A stretch of DNA of 64,000 nt, from NCBI GenBank assembly GCA_963725215.1, contig CAVRXQ010000002.1, positions 124,001-188,000 on the forward strand. The letters are read 5' to 3'. Each line of letters opens with the position of its first letter. Position 1 is the first letter of the stretch. The translations under genes and the position numbers were made by a program. Shown piece after piece: positions 1-8,523 of the stretch. This stretch comes from CAVRXQ01 sp963725215 (GTDB lineage: Bacteria > Actinomycetota > Acidimicrobiia > Acidimicrobiales > Bog-793). The notes below the pieces were generated by a model, which saw nothing but the letters and a program-made list of their open reading frames with translations, was not told the origin of the DNA and did no database searches.

Positions 1-2
1 AA

Positions 3-1001
3 ATGGACGAATCGCTGGATACCGCCAGTTACCACTACGCCGATCCCGGGATCGTGTGGCCGAGTCCCAGGACGTTCTTCGGGGCTCCAAGCTGCGCCGA
101 CATTGATCAGCTGGTTGCGCAAGTCGCCCTTCTAGGTATTCCGTTCGACGGGGGTACGACCTACCGAACGGGACAGGGCGTAGGTCCGGCTTCTGCTCGC
201 TCCGCCTCGGTCATTCAATTGGATGCTGCATGGCCCGGGACTGGCGATCACGGAGCGACATCGGGCTGGTTCGACATCGAAAGCGGGAAGGATCATCTTC
301 GAGGCGTCACGATGGCCGACTGTGGGGACGTCCCCATCGTGCCGGCCGATATCGAGGGCAACTTCCAACGAATTACGCGCGCCGTCGAGAGGATCGTGCA
401 ACGCGGAAGCCTGGTGGTGGCGGTCGGTGGAGACCACGCGATCTCTTTCCCCGTGGGGCGCGGAATGCGTGCTCACGGAAAGATCGACGTGGTTCACTTC
501 GATGCCCACGCCGACTTTGCCGAAGCTTTCTTCGGTTCTCGGTACACGCATGGAACAAACCTCCGACGATTATCCGAGCTCGATTTCGTCAGCAGTATCG
601 CCGCCATCGGCTTGCGGAATGTGTGGCGAGATGAGTTCGACGACCTCGTCGGATACGGCGCTCGGTACGCCACGAGCAAGGACATCTTGGAACGGGGAGC
701 AACAGCTGTTGTCGAAGAAGTCGTTCCTCGATCCGAGAACATCTACGTGTCAATCGACATCGACGTGTTGGACTTGCCGCTTGTACCAGGAACTACTCTC
801 CCAGAGCCAGGCGGCTTGCCATATCGCGCGTTGCGCGAAGCGCTTGCAGCAGTAGCAACCCGCGGCCGAGTCGTCGGATTTGACATCGTTGAATTGAATC
901 CGCCCTACGACGCCGCTCAAGCCACTGCCAGAATTACTACATGGCTCATTGTGCATTTCCTGAGTTCAATTTTCGACTCTCCATCTGTTGCCGAGACCTA
1001 A
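3..1001 (+). CDS. Agmatinase/arginase-family ureohydrolase
   Basis: The 332-residue product is a binuclear-manganese ureohydrolase of the arginase/agmatinase fold, which hydrolyses a guanidino group to urea plus an amine. The metal-ligand motifs are all visible: GGDHAISF (His145), HFDAHAD (Asp167, His169, Asp171) and SIDIDVLD near residue 250. The length is normal for agmatinases. Which guanidino compound is used (agmatine, guanidinobutyrate, guanidinopropionate or other) cannot be told from sequence alone. The first ATG lies two bases from the window edge, so the true start could be further upstream. No operon partner is visible downstream. Confidence 0.85.
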   Translation: MDESLDTASYHYADPGIVWPSPRTFFGAPSCADIDQLVAQVALLGIPFDGGTTYRTGQGVGPASARSASVIQLDAAWPGTGDHGATSGWFDIESGKDHLRGVTMADCGDVPIVPADIEGNFQRITRAVERIVQRGSLVVAVGGDHAISFPVGRGMRAHGKIDVVHFDAHADFAEAFFGSRYTHGTNLRRLSELDFVSSIAAIGLRNVWRDEFDDLVGYGARYATSKDILERGATAVVEEVVPRSENIYVSIDIDVLDLPLVPGTTLPEPGGLPYRALREALAAVATRGRVVGFDIVELNPPYDAAQATARITTWLIVHFLSSIFDSPSVAET

Positions 1002-1512
1002 TGGGCAGCTTCCCTAGGCACTCAACGGTCACCAGCTCGAAGACGAGAGCTAGTAGCGACCTGTAGGACGATGAAGACGCTATGTCGCTAGGTCGCAGGT
1101 CAGCGCCTATTTTTAGCCGGGATCGCCAAACAACGAGGGGAGCTTGACCAGGTGTGTAGCGGGAACGACGGTTCGGGAGCGCAACGCGCGTTCCATAATG
1201 CGCGCATTCTGTCGAACGTGAAAGCGTCACAAACGCCGGAAGAGTGCGTCGCCGGTTCGGAACCTTCGAGCTAGTCCGCGAAACGAAATTGGCGCGCATT
1301 GAGTGACGCTCGTGAACGCGCGTATCGCCGAGTATGCGCTTTCTGAGCCGCAGCCTCGGAGCCCGAGAACGTTGGATCTGGGTGGATTGGCTGCGGCGCC
1401 GATCGAAGCTACGGCGCAGACCCTGCCGACCGTCGTTCGACAACAGACGCCAGCCCGTTGGAGTCGAGAATTGTGACCTCGGTGTTACCCGCCAGGTAGC
1501 ACAATTCGAGAT
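1002..1512. other. Intergenic stretch with no supported gene
   Basis: About 510 bases separate the ureohydrolase from a small secreted-protein ORF. A long open frame on the minus strand crosses it, but its translation is rich in Arg, Ser and Cys, shows no recognisable motif and looks like a GC-rich antisense shadow. I see no tRNA, riboswitch or clear terminator here. Confidence 0.5.
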
Positions 1513-1767
1513 ATGGCCCAGTCGACAGCATGGAAAGCTGGCTTCACAGCGGCCCTCTTCGCCGGCTCTGTCCTCCTTATCGCCGCATGGGGTGACCCAG
1601 CCGGGGCCGACGGAGGAGGAACAGGGGGTGGCGTTTTCAAGTTCGTGGGCGCCAGTTACACGCAGGAGCTCAAGTTCGCGGGTTGCATGCGCCGGCACGG
1701 CGAGCCCAACTTCCCCGATCCGAACGGCAACGGAGTCTCTTTATCTAGTCGGGCTGCCGGGATTTGA
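1513..1767 (+). pseudogene. Truncated secreted protein with CMRxHGxPNFPDP motif
   Basis: The 84-residue ORF begins with a signal-peptide-like stretch (residues 8-32, hydrophobic core TAALFAGSVLLIAAWG) and then carries GCMRRHGEPNFPDPNGNG. That motif is common in longer actinobacterial secreted proteins of unknown function. The frame stops soon after, inside the tRNA-derived repeat at 1748-1790, so the usual C-terminal half is missing. The break coincides with the attachment site, so the gene was probably cut by a recombination event there. Because the 43-bp repeat also belongs to the intact tRNA, the present element need not be the cause; an older insertion or a deletion is possible. No good ribosome binding site is visible. 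Confidence 0.5.
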
Positions 1768-1790
1768 ACCCGGGACCTCTTGACCCCCAG
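1748..1790. repeat. Left attachment site: duplicated tRNA-Pro 3' end
   Basis: This 43-bp sequence is identical to 10092-10134 and corresponds to the anticodon-loop, T-arm and acceptor 3' half of tRNA-Pro read on the minus strand. The 5' half of the tRNA is absent here, so it is a displaced fragment left by integration. The bases just outside read ACTA where the intact tRNA has ACCA. Confidence 0.9.
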
Positions 1791-2327
1791 GGAACTTCAC
1801 AGGGTCTCCGGGCGTCCAGCAGAGTCCGGAGAAGTGCTGTGACCAGGTGCGTTTGTCCATGAGCGTCCGGGCGCGTGTGGTTCGATCCCAGTTCTGGGCT
1901 ACGCGAATGGCTACACAGAGGGCTCTCGCCTTCGGAACCGGGCTCCCCAATCCAGGGAAGCACGGTCCCCCGGCGTTTCCCAAGGACGTGGAGTCCTGGG
2001 GTACCAGACACGGCCTCCGGGGGCTCCTGAGGAGGGCGGCCCGGGCGGACACCCGGGAGGGGGAGCCCCGGGCCGGCCCCGGTGCTCGCGGGTGGGTGGC
2101 GGGGTCTCCCGGTTGTCAGGATCCTTGAGGTGTGGGGGTCTGGCGTGCCCCGGTGGGGTTCGCGTCCGCCGGCCGACTGCCACATTCTCCGACTGGCGGC
2201 TTCAGCCTTGGCAGCGACGTAACCGACTCCAGTCCCATTAGCGACTTGCTCGACCGTCACGTTCGTGAATATGCATGATGTTGCGGTCGGCACATGCATC
2301 GCCGCTCGTGTCCGCGGAGGGGCCTCA
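1791..2327. other. Left end of the element, apparently non-coding
   Basis: Between the left attachment site and the first cargo gene lie about 540 bases with no convincing ORF. The stretch includes the paired GGCTAC repeats at 1897-1915 and a very GC-rich segment around 2030-2180. Open frames on both strands translate to Pro/Arg/Gly-rich sequence without motifs. Confidence 0.5.
1897..1915. repeat. Putative left integrase arm-site pair
   Basis: GGCTAC at 1897 and GGCTACA at 1909 are direct repeats spaced 12 bp start to start. The same pair with the same spacing occurs near the other end of the element at 10004-10022. Matched short direct repeats on both flanks are typical of arm-type binding sites of tyrosine integrases. 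The role is inferred. Confidence 0.55.
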
Positions 2328-3594
2328 GTGAATGGCGAAGTCTTCCTATACCGGTGGATGGACGAAATCGGCCTTCGAGACCGCAGCGACATCCCTCGCG
2401 CTCTTTCCTCGGCTCAATCACTTAGTCGGCTGGAGGAATTAGCCCAATCGGAAGGTCGGCCCGCGGCCAACCGGGTCGAAGACGCCCGCCCCACAATCGC
2501 GGTCGGACGAGGTCTCGATCTTTCCGGATACCTCGATTGCTACCACCCAAAGTGCCAACTTGCCCAAGTCAACGAACTCTTTCGACGTGTTCTTCACTAC
2601 TTCGACCAGGTCATTATCGCGGGTCCGCAAGCTCACGAATATGCAAGGAATCTCGGCTCGGGTAACCGTTGGTTTCTTGAGACAGTGATTCCAAGCCAGA
2701 TCGAAGTGCTGCTCGCCCTGCGCGAACTCGGCGTAATTCAGCTAGTGAGGTTCGTCGAAAAAGATCCTGCTTGCACGGTTCACTATCGGCAACACGCCCG
2801 AGAAGCGGGCGTTCTGGACCTTCTTGAGGGCAGCGACGCGGTCATTCAGGATCTAGCGACGTCTGGTGCATTACGAGAGCTGAGGCGTCGCAGGAATCAT
2901 TGGTATTACACCTTTGACAGCCCCTTGCTGGAACACACTTCGTGGGGCGTCGTGGACTCGCGGAAGCGTCCCGATATTCGCCACGTGGCTGGCGACGTGT
3001 TGCTTGAATACATGTCCCATCTGACTTCCGACGTCATCACCGCAAAGAGGCTTAACGTGTCTCTGGGAGTAAGTATCCCGTTGCATCGAATGATCCTTGA
3101 ACGCGCCGGCGTGCGTCCTACCGAGGAAAATGTCTTGTTCGAGTTGCGTCTTCCAGCTCTCGAAGGCATACCGTTCGCGGACCTTGTTGAACTGCGTGAG
3201 AACGAGAGTGTCTACTTCGAGGCATTTCGCGTTCGCGCTGCGGTCGGCCGTGTCTCAGAGACTCGACAGCGGCGATAGCTCAGCGAAGATCGCTACCAAG
3301 ATCGAGAGGGAGATTATCGATCCATCGATTGCTGATATAAATCGCCGACTGGCTTCTGCCCGCACCGCGCTCGGTCGCAAGAACAGGAACTTGACTCTCG
3401 GTGCAGGTGCGCTCGTTACAGCTGTCGGCCTTTTGTCGGGTTCCCCGGCTCACGCGGCGGAGGCGGCGGGGTTGACAGCGGCTGCCGCTTCATATATCGC
3501 AAACCGATCGCAGCTATCCGATGCACGATCCTCGATCGAGCTGAGTGACATGTACTTCCTTTGGAAGATAGAGAGAGACCATCCGACATCGTAG
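2328..3594 (+). pseudogene. Unknown cargo protein, frameshifted
   Basis: The first frame from a GTG at 2328, preceded by CGGAGGGG, encodes VNGEVFLYRWMDEIGLR and runs with good codon use to about 3238, then stops at 3278 after a change of character. The next forward frame continues sensibly as ALRSAVSQRLDSGDSS through a region with the hydrophobic segment LTLGAGALVTAVGLLSG and ends at 3594. Removing one base near 3225-3245 would join them into one protein of about 421 residues. I do not recognise the family. It sits next to a Doc-domain gene and a restriction-modification pair in the same element, so a defence or toxin role is possible but unproven. An upstream in-frame GTG at 2265 is an alternative start. 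Confidence 0.5.
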
Positions 3595-3616
3595 GAACTG
3601 ACTTCATCGGCTTCGT

Positions 3617-4816
3617 CTACCACTTCGCGAGCCTTCGAAGCGTCATTCGGTACTTTGCGATGAACTCATTTACGCCGGACTGCTCTCCGTAGAAGGCTCG
3701 TGAATCGAATCCATGTTCCTCATCGAGCCAGAGTTCGTGTCGAATTTTTCGGACGGTGCTGACTTGGACATCCCGGCCCTCACCTCCGTAGAAGTTGTGT
3801 GATTGCAAACGTCGGCCCCGACGAAGGAACCAGCCTTCGCGAGGAACTGTCCGCGTAATTAATACGCGGTTGCCGGGCAACACTTGAATCGTGCACTCAC
3901 GATGACCAAGAATTCGGCGAAGGTCATGGAATTTGAGTATTCGGTCACCGGTTTGAACTGCACGGATATGGTCCTCGAACCATTCCGCGATTGCAGCGAC
4001 CTCCCGGTCAGCACCAAACGGACCGTCAAAGTGTTCACTGACGTCGTGCTTCGCCACCTTGAGCACGAATTGAAAGAGCTCGAATTCTTCGGCCTCGAGC
4101 AGATAGTTGTTCCTCTGAAGAAAGACGAGGGATGCAACGAGGCCGGTTCGCTTGTTGCCGTTGAAGAAGGGGTGGTCCAAGACCAGCGAGTGAAGGAGAG
4201 CGGCAGCGGACATTGATGCGGTCGGGTATTTGATTCGATCGCCCAGCGAGGTCTGAGGTCGGAATACCGCTCCTTCCAGGAGGTTCTGGTCATGAACGCC
4301 TGGCGGCGATATCGGGTCACTGGTTTCGGCAAATTCGCCGACGAGTACCCAATGGATGCTCTCCACGTCCTCGGCACTAAGCCAATGGAGTGGTTGAGCA
4401 ATTCCCGTGATCGGTAATTCGAACGCGTCTGCTGGAGGAGGTTGGACGTCAAGGCTCTCATCGACCGCCATTCCGGCGAGTGTGAAGGCGGTGATGCCCA
4501 AGATTTTGCGAGCGCGAGAGAAGCAGCCTCGCGGAACGCGGTCGCCTTCGATGATGCCAAGTCCCGCATCCATCAGGCGTTCCTTTGCTTCGGCGTCTGA
4601 CAGGTTTGCCAAGCGCGCGAGGTAGGACACAGAACGCAGTTCACGCGCCTTTGGGATTCCAAGTGCCGTGCGCGCTGTGGTGTAATCCCGCCCTCGAAGT
4701 ACGTCCGCGGGCGAGGCCGCATTGATGCCGACATCCCAAAGCATCAATAGCGCGTCGTCATCTTCTAGCCCAGCTCGCTTCGCTAGTTCTCGCACGGTCG
4801 CGCGGCCCCTACTCAC
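3617..4816 (-). CDS. Doc/Fic protein with tandem IF2-N-like repeats and HicA-like tail
   Basis: The 399-residue product has three parts. Residues 8-55 and 63-107 are similar helical repeats (VRELAKRAGLEDDDALLML and VSYLARLANLSDAEAKERLM) that resemble the small N-terminal domain of translation initiation factor IF2. Residues 150-285 form a Fic/Doc domain with HPFFNGNKRTG at 215-225. The GNKRT form is that of Doc, known in phage P1 to phosphorylate EF-Tu. Residues 290-365 (FHDLRRILGH, PGNRVLI, then GRDVQVSTVRKIRHEL) look like the HicA double-stranded-RNA-binding fold. No Phd or HicB antitoxin gene adjoins it. Start is GTG at 4816. The domain assignments outside the Doc motif are by eye and need profile searches. 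Confidence 0.7.
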   Translation of the reverse strand: MSRGRATVRELAKRAGLEDDDALLMLWDVGINAASPADVLRGRDYTTARTALGIPKARELRSVSYLARLANLSDAEAKERLMDAGLGIIEGDRVPRGCFSRARKILGITAFTLAGMAVDESLDVQPPPADAFELPITGIAQPLHWLSAEDVESIHWVLVGEFAETSDPISPPGVHDQNLLEGAVFRPQTSLGDRIKYPTASMSAAALLHSLVLDHPFFNGNKRTGLVASLVFLQRNNYLLEAEEFELFQFVLKVAKHDVSEHFDGPFGADREVAAIAEWFEDHIRAVQTGDRILKFHDLRRILGHRECTIQVLPGNRVLITRTVPREGWFLRRGRRLQSHNFYGGEGRDVQVSTVRKIRHELWLDEEHGFDSRAFYGEQSGVNEFIAKYRMTLRRLAKW

Positions 4817-5043
4817 GACGGGAGTTTAGGAATACTGATCACCGAAGCTGCGCTTGCAATCTCCTTGGTGGCGAGGTGCCTTACGGGCATCCTGTGATGC
4901 GCTCAATGGCAGGTAGTGATGAGTCGCCCGGGTCTGCCAATCGTGGGCACGCGCAAGGCGGCCGCGGGTGCGTTCTCTGTAATACAGCACCCGCAAACTG
5001 CATTCGGTTTCTGGGCGTTCCCTTAGTTACGGGTAAGTGCGAG
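4817..5043. other. Intergenic spacer in the element
   Basis: About 230 bases lie between the methyltransferase stop codon and the GTG start of the Doc-domain gene, both on the minus strand. It probably holds the promoter of the Doc gene. I could not pick a convincing -35/-10 pair. Confidence 0.3.
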
Positions 5044-5640
5044 TCAGCGAGATGCGGGTTCGGAATTTACCGCATCCTCCCAATCGTCGAGAGGGTCGGC
5101 CGGAAGCACCGCGTTCTCTAGTGGGATGACGACGCCATGCCGCCTGAACTCGGCAGCAAACTCCTCAACGCGTTTCCCGTAATAGATGACTGCACATGAC
5201 ATCGGTGCGCCTTTGGGGTCCTGCTTGCCGCGGATGTAGAACCTCAATCGTGGTTCGTAAAGAAGACAAATCGCTCCAGCTACCGGATAGACGCAGCGCT
5301 TCCAGTGCGCCGTATTCGTGGCGACGGGTACCAGCGCGATGACCTCCGAGCCCGTTGCCGCCGCATCTGCCATTCGATCGAACCAGTGGGCTATCCGAGT
5401 GCCACGTGACTTGTCGCTCCCGTAGGGAGGATTCACGTAAATCGTGTCGTAGTCCCAGGACTCGATCAGTCCATCGTGTTGTGGAAGCTGATAGTTGACA
5501 CTGGCCCCAACAACCGAATGTTCATCTGAGCATGGATCGAGGTCTATTCGTCCGCGGAAGACGCGCCTAACCGACGCGACGATGTCTGGCGGCGTGCACC
5601 AGTCCTTCCTGATCGATACAGCCTGTCGCCCGGCGGTCAC
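5044..5640 (-). CDS. Dam-type DNA N6-adenine methyltransferase (phage family)
   Basis: This 198-residue protein has the compact layout of phage-type Dam methyltransferases. DWCTPPDIVASV is at residues 13-24, DLDPC at 33-37 and the catalytic motif IV VNPPYG at 69-74. It would transfer a methyl group from S-adenosylmethionine to adenine N6 in a short DNA site. It starts with GTG at 5640, one base past the stop codon of the upstream endonuclease candidate. A strong GGAGGTG ribosome binding site lies within the end of that upstream gene, so the two are translationally coupled. The likely role is host protection against the partner endonuclease. The recognition sequence is unknown. Confidence 0.8.
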   Translation of the reverse strand: MTAGRQAVSIRKDWCTPPDIVASVRRVFRGRIDLDPCSDEHSVVGASVNYQLPQHDGLIESWDYDTIYVNPPYGSDKSRGTRIAHWFDRMADAAATGSEVIALVPVATNTAHWKRCVYPVAGAICLLYEPRLRFYIRGKQDPKGAPMSCAVIYYGKRVEEFAAEFRRHGVVIPLENAVLPADPLDDWEDAVNSEPASR

Positions 5641-5643
5641 GTT

Positions 5644-6768
5644 TTACACCTCCGGTTTCAGTATCTCGGAGAGCCGAATCAGGTCATCGCTGAGCGTGTG
5701 AAGTTCAGCTTCTGGCGTAATGACGTTGAACCAACGGTCCCAAGGACGGATGTCGCTGAAATACTCGGTCAGTTCCTGATCAGCCCCAGCGTCGATTTCT
5801 ACCTTCGTGAAACGATTCTTCCCTCCGCTTGTCTCGTAACTGGCAGCGAACGCCTTACGCGTAGCTAGAAAGCGCGCATCGGTGCCTTGCAAGGTGGTCT
5901 CGATGAACTCCGCCAGAGCCGAGTCAGTGAGGAAAAGAAGCCAGTCATACGACTGAGCAAGGACGCGGATCTCCTTGTTGTGATTCTCCGCCGTGAACCA
6001 GTTGCCGTGATTGCTCACTACGCCGACCGTTAGCACGAGGTTTTTCAGTGCAAGTTGATCGCCTGCGCGCAGCGCGTCGTCGATGAACGTGTAGTAATCG
6101 TCGTGAACGCTCAGGCTTCCGTCTATGTTTTCGATGATCGCCGCGACTTCTCCGGTCCTCTTAGTGACGCGCTGGATTCCAGAAACGGTGCGCGCGACGT
6201 ACGCTCCTTGTTTGGCCTTCTCGATTGTCTGGGGACCCTTCTTCTGGCCCTCTTCGACCCCTACGCGTTTGCATTCGAACATTGCGAAAGGCTGTCTAGC
6301 AAGATGCACTACCGCGCAGTCATCTGGTGTCACTAGATAGGCGTTCCAGAATCCGACGGAGTCTTCCGCAAAGGTGAGCGCGTGTCTTACCAGGCCGTTG
6401 CGCCGAAGAGCGCGACCAGTGGCTAGGACTGCGCTCCCCAAGACGGGGGCGATCATTTTCCGGCTGATGACAGTCGGTGTAATGGTCGAGGCGTCGTCTG
6501 GAACCGCCACTCCGCCCGCGTAATCGCTCACATGGAGCGTGAACTCAACGTTGTGGACAATGTGTGCGTTGCCGTACTCCCTAAGTCCTCGCTCAATAGC
6601 GAGATTCAGTTCGAGTCCCCAATCGCGGAGCATGTAGAAGGTGATGAGCTCAACGAATGTGCCAAGCGCACGCCCAGCGGCCTTCTTAGCCGACTCAGTG
6701 CGTGCAAACATCGTGGTCGCCAGCGCGTTCTGAAGGGCGTCGACGGACTTGTACTTAGGCACCGACAT
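5644..6768 (-). CDS. Putative PD-(D/E)XK restriction endonuclease
   Basis: Counting from the ATG at 6768 the product is 374 residues. It contains a PD at 148-149 followed by MFECKRVGVEEG, giving E165-x-K167, which fits the PD-x(n)-ExK nuclease core. The lysine-rich stretch after it (KKGPQTIEKAKQGAYVA) is typical of proteins annotated as type II-like restriction enzymes. The gene is immediately upstream of, and coupled to, an adenine methyltransferase, which supports a restriction-modification pair. In-frame codons extend upstream to a GTG at 6852, but that extension is Arg/Ser/Ala-rich with no motif. The start is therefore uncertain. Substrate site unknown. Confidence 0.65.
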   Translation of the reverse strand: MSVPKYKSVDALQNALATTMFARTESAKKAAGRALGTFVELITFYMLRDWGLELNLAIERGLREYGNAHIVHNVEFTLHVSDYAGGVAVPDDASTITPTVISRKMIAPVLGSAVLATGRALRRNGLVRHALTFAEDSVGFWNAYLVTPDDCAVVHLARQPFAMFECKRVGVEEGQKKGPQTIEKAKQGAYVARTVSGIQRVTKRTGEVAAIIENIDGSLSVHDDYYTFIDDALRAGDQLALKNLVLTVGVVSNHGNWFTAENHNKEIRVLAQSYDWLLFLTDSALAEFIETTLQGTDARFLATRKAFAASYETSGGKNRFTKVEIDAGADQELTEYFSDIRPWDRWFNVITPEAELHTLSDDLIRLSEILKPEV

Positions 6769-7015
6769 CGCTCCACTGGCGATGGTACGCGGCCCGTCTG
6801 ACCGACTGGCGGACCGTCCCGCTGTCAGTGCACGTTGTCGGACATTGGCCACGGAGGGCTTGTCACGGCCGGCTGAAGGCCGCCCGCGGGGGAAGCCTTG
6901 ACGAGCCCGGTCAGATCTGGACGGATAATTGAATGCGAGCCGGCGCTGCCGGCTCTTGGTCGCGCTCCCCTGCTGAGTCCTATGAACCGGAAGGGATACT
7001 CGCTATTCTGCAAGT

Positions 7016-7393
7016 ATGCTTCCAGACTTCCGTTCCGACCCGATGGCGACACCCGAAGGCAAGGGCCTCGCGAAACGAGCGTGGGACGCGTACGTCGCGG
7101 GGGTGAAGAAGACGATTTATCCGTCGGTCGCGCCATTCATCGAGCCTGCCCTGCAGCCGGTGGCGCGCCAAATGGTCGAGGACCTGGTCGGGTTCTGGGT
7201 CATGTGGCACCTCTACGGCGGCTTTGAGGGGCTCGAACGATTCGGGATGCACAAGGCGACCATCTGGCGGAAGGTGAAGCGGTTCCGGGTCGCGACCGGG
7301 GTGCACCCCGACGAGTTCGAGTTTCCGGGAGTCACGGTGGATCCAAAGGCCTACTGGTCAGCGTCGGGTCTGAAGGTGGGCCGCAAGCCGTAG
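7016..7393 (+). CDS. Small HTH-like protein of the integrative element
   Basis: The 125-residue protein has an amphipathic N-terminal half with PFIEPALQPVARQMVEDLVG and a C-terminal half with a helix-turn-helix look (GMHKATIWRKVKRFRVATGV) followed by HPDEFEFPGVTVDPKAYW. It is the first gene of a rightward cluster leading to rep and xis. It is probably a DNA-binding regulator or a replication accessory of the element. No named family is recognised. A GGAAGGG lies about 18 bases upstream of the ATG at 7016, further than ideal. The ATG at 7043 is an alternative start. Confidence 0.6.
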   Translation: MLPDFRSDPMATPEGKGLAKRAWDAYVAGVKKTIYPSVAPFIEPALQPVARQMVEDLVGFWVMWHLYGGFEGLERFGMHKATIWRKVKRFRVATGVHPDEFEFPGVTVDPKAYWSASGLKVGRKP

Positions 7394-7401
7394 TTGCGAA
7401 C

Positions 7402-7435
7402 TTGCGAGTGACACGAATGTAATTTACACTCGCAA
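7402..7435. promoter_or_regulatory. Inverted repeat upstream of rep (operator or origin candidate)
   Basis: TTGCGAGTG at 7402-7410 and its exact complement CACTCGCAA at 7427-7435 flank a 16-base AT-rich centre, three bases before the GTG of the replication gene. A related TTGCGAA lies just before the left arm. The position suggests an operator for rep or a replication-origin element. This is inference from symmetry and position. Confidence 0.5.
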
Positions 7436-7437
7436 AT

Positions 7438-8523
7438 GTGCAAGTGGAGTCCGCCTTCGGGGATCCTGGATCGGGGCTTGTTGAGCTCGCCTCGGGTATC
7501 GACGCGCTCTACCTCTCTGGCAGGGGGCAACTCGGAGCGGGCGTACTCGAAGGTCTCGCCGTTGCGAAGGAGCATGCCGGAGAACTCGGATGCGTGTTGC
7601 CGTTTGCGATTGGAGAGGAGCAGTTCGCACTAGGCCCGGGAGGGTTCCACCGGTACGCGTATCGGCTCGAACACGAATTCGGAGTGATCGGCGTCACGCC
7701 GAGCGAGAACCTGCCGACATTTCGGATTCAGCCACGATCGCAACACCTGCACTCGATTGGCCCGGAGGGAGCTGTCGAATGGTGGAGTGAGGTCGTTAGT
7801 CGGATCGCTGAAGAGGTCCGCTTCGTTCCGAACCGCGTCGACGTGTACGCGGACTTCCAGGGCTGCTACTTCCCGGGGCTGGAAATCAATTCGTTCGTCC
7901 GTCGAGCCGTTGAATTTCGACGCTACGGCGAGCACGGCGCGTATACCGGAATGGACTTCGGGACTCGCGGTGGCGGGACCGTCTTCAACAGGATCTACGA
8001 CAAGACACTCGAGATTCGGGTTACGGGACACGACTGGTTGGAGGAGGTATGGGGCGATCGCTATGAGCGGGACAAACCGGTCGTCCGTGTCGAGTTCCAA
8101 TTCGGTCGCAAGGGTCTTCGTGAATTTGGAATCACGACTGTTGGTGAGGCACTTGACGCCATCGGAGATCTCTGGCGCTACGGAACGTGTGATTGGCTCA
8201 CGCTCCGGAGCGCGAGTTCCGATGCGACAAGGTCACGCTGGCCGATCGCGCCAGAGTGGCTCGTCGTTCAACAGGCATCGCTTGGGATGCCTTCGGTCGG
8301 CATCACGAGAGCGCGCGCCGGGCGGTTGAGGGGTGAGCTTCGGCTGCTGCTGCCGCTGTTGAACGGCGCAGTCGCTGGGTTTGGCGCAAGGGTCGGAACC
8401 GTCGAGATCGAAGACACGCTTTCGGTCTTGAGGCCATATCTAAGGGAATACGAGCGGTCGTCGGGGCGCCGATTTCGTGATCGTGTCGCTGCCAAGCGAC
8501 TGGAACTCGGAGAGAGCGCGTGA
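7438..8523 (+). CDS. Rep_trans-type replication initiator of the element
   Basis: The 361-residue protein resembles plasmid Rep_trans replication initiators. The diagnostic region runs RVDVYADFQGCYF, then FGTRGGGTVFNRIYDKTLEI, then RVEFQFGRKGLREFGI. In that family the protein nicks a double-strand origin to begin rolling-circle replication, here probably of the excised circle. The GTG at 7438 follows directly after an inverted repeat that could be its operator or the origin. The stop overlaps the GTG of the next gene (GTGA). Which tyrosine is catalytic cannot be assigned without an alignment. Confidence 0.7.
   Translation: MQVESAFGDPGSGLVELASGIDALYLSGRGQLGAGVLEGLAVAKEHAGELGCVLPFAIGEEQFALGPGGFHRYAYRLEHEFGVIGVTPSENLPTFRIQPRSQHLHSIGPEGAVEWWSEVVSRIAEEVRFVPNRVDVYADFQGCYFPGLEINSFVRRAVEFRRYGEHGAYTGMDFGTRGGGTVFNRIYDKTLEIRVTGHDWLEEVWGDRYERDKPVVRVEFQFGRKGLREFGITTVGEALDAIGDLWRYGTCDWLTLRSASSDATRSRWPIAPEWLVVQQASLGMPSVGITRARAGRLRGELRLLLPLLNGAVAGFGARVGTVEIEDTLSVLRPYLREYERSSGRRFRDRVAAKRLELGESA

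Noticed and set aside
946..1698. 250-codon open frame on the minus strand
   Set aside because: Arg/Ser/Cys-rich composition, no motif or ribosome binding site, and it overlaps the ends of two plus-strand genes.
1870..1905. T-arm-like GGTTCGATCCC suggesting a tRNA on the plus strand
   Set aside because: The bases around the loop do not form a 5-bp T stem and no acceptor or anticodon stem fits upstream.
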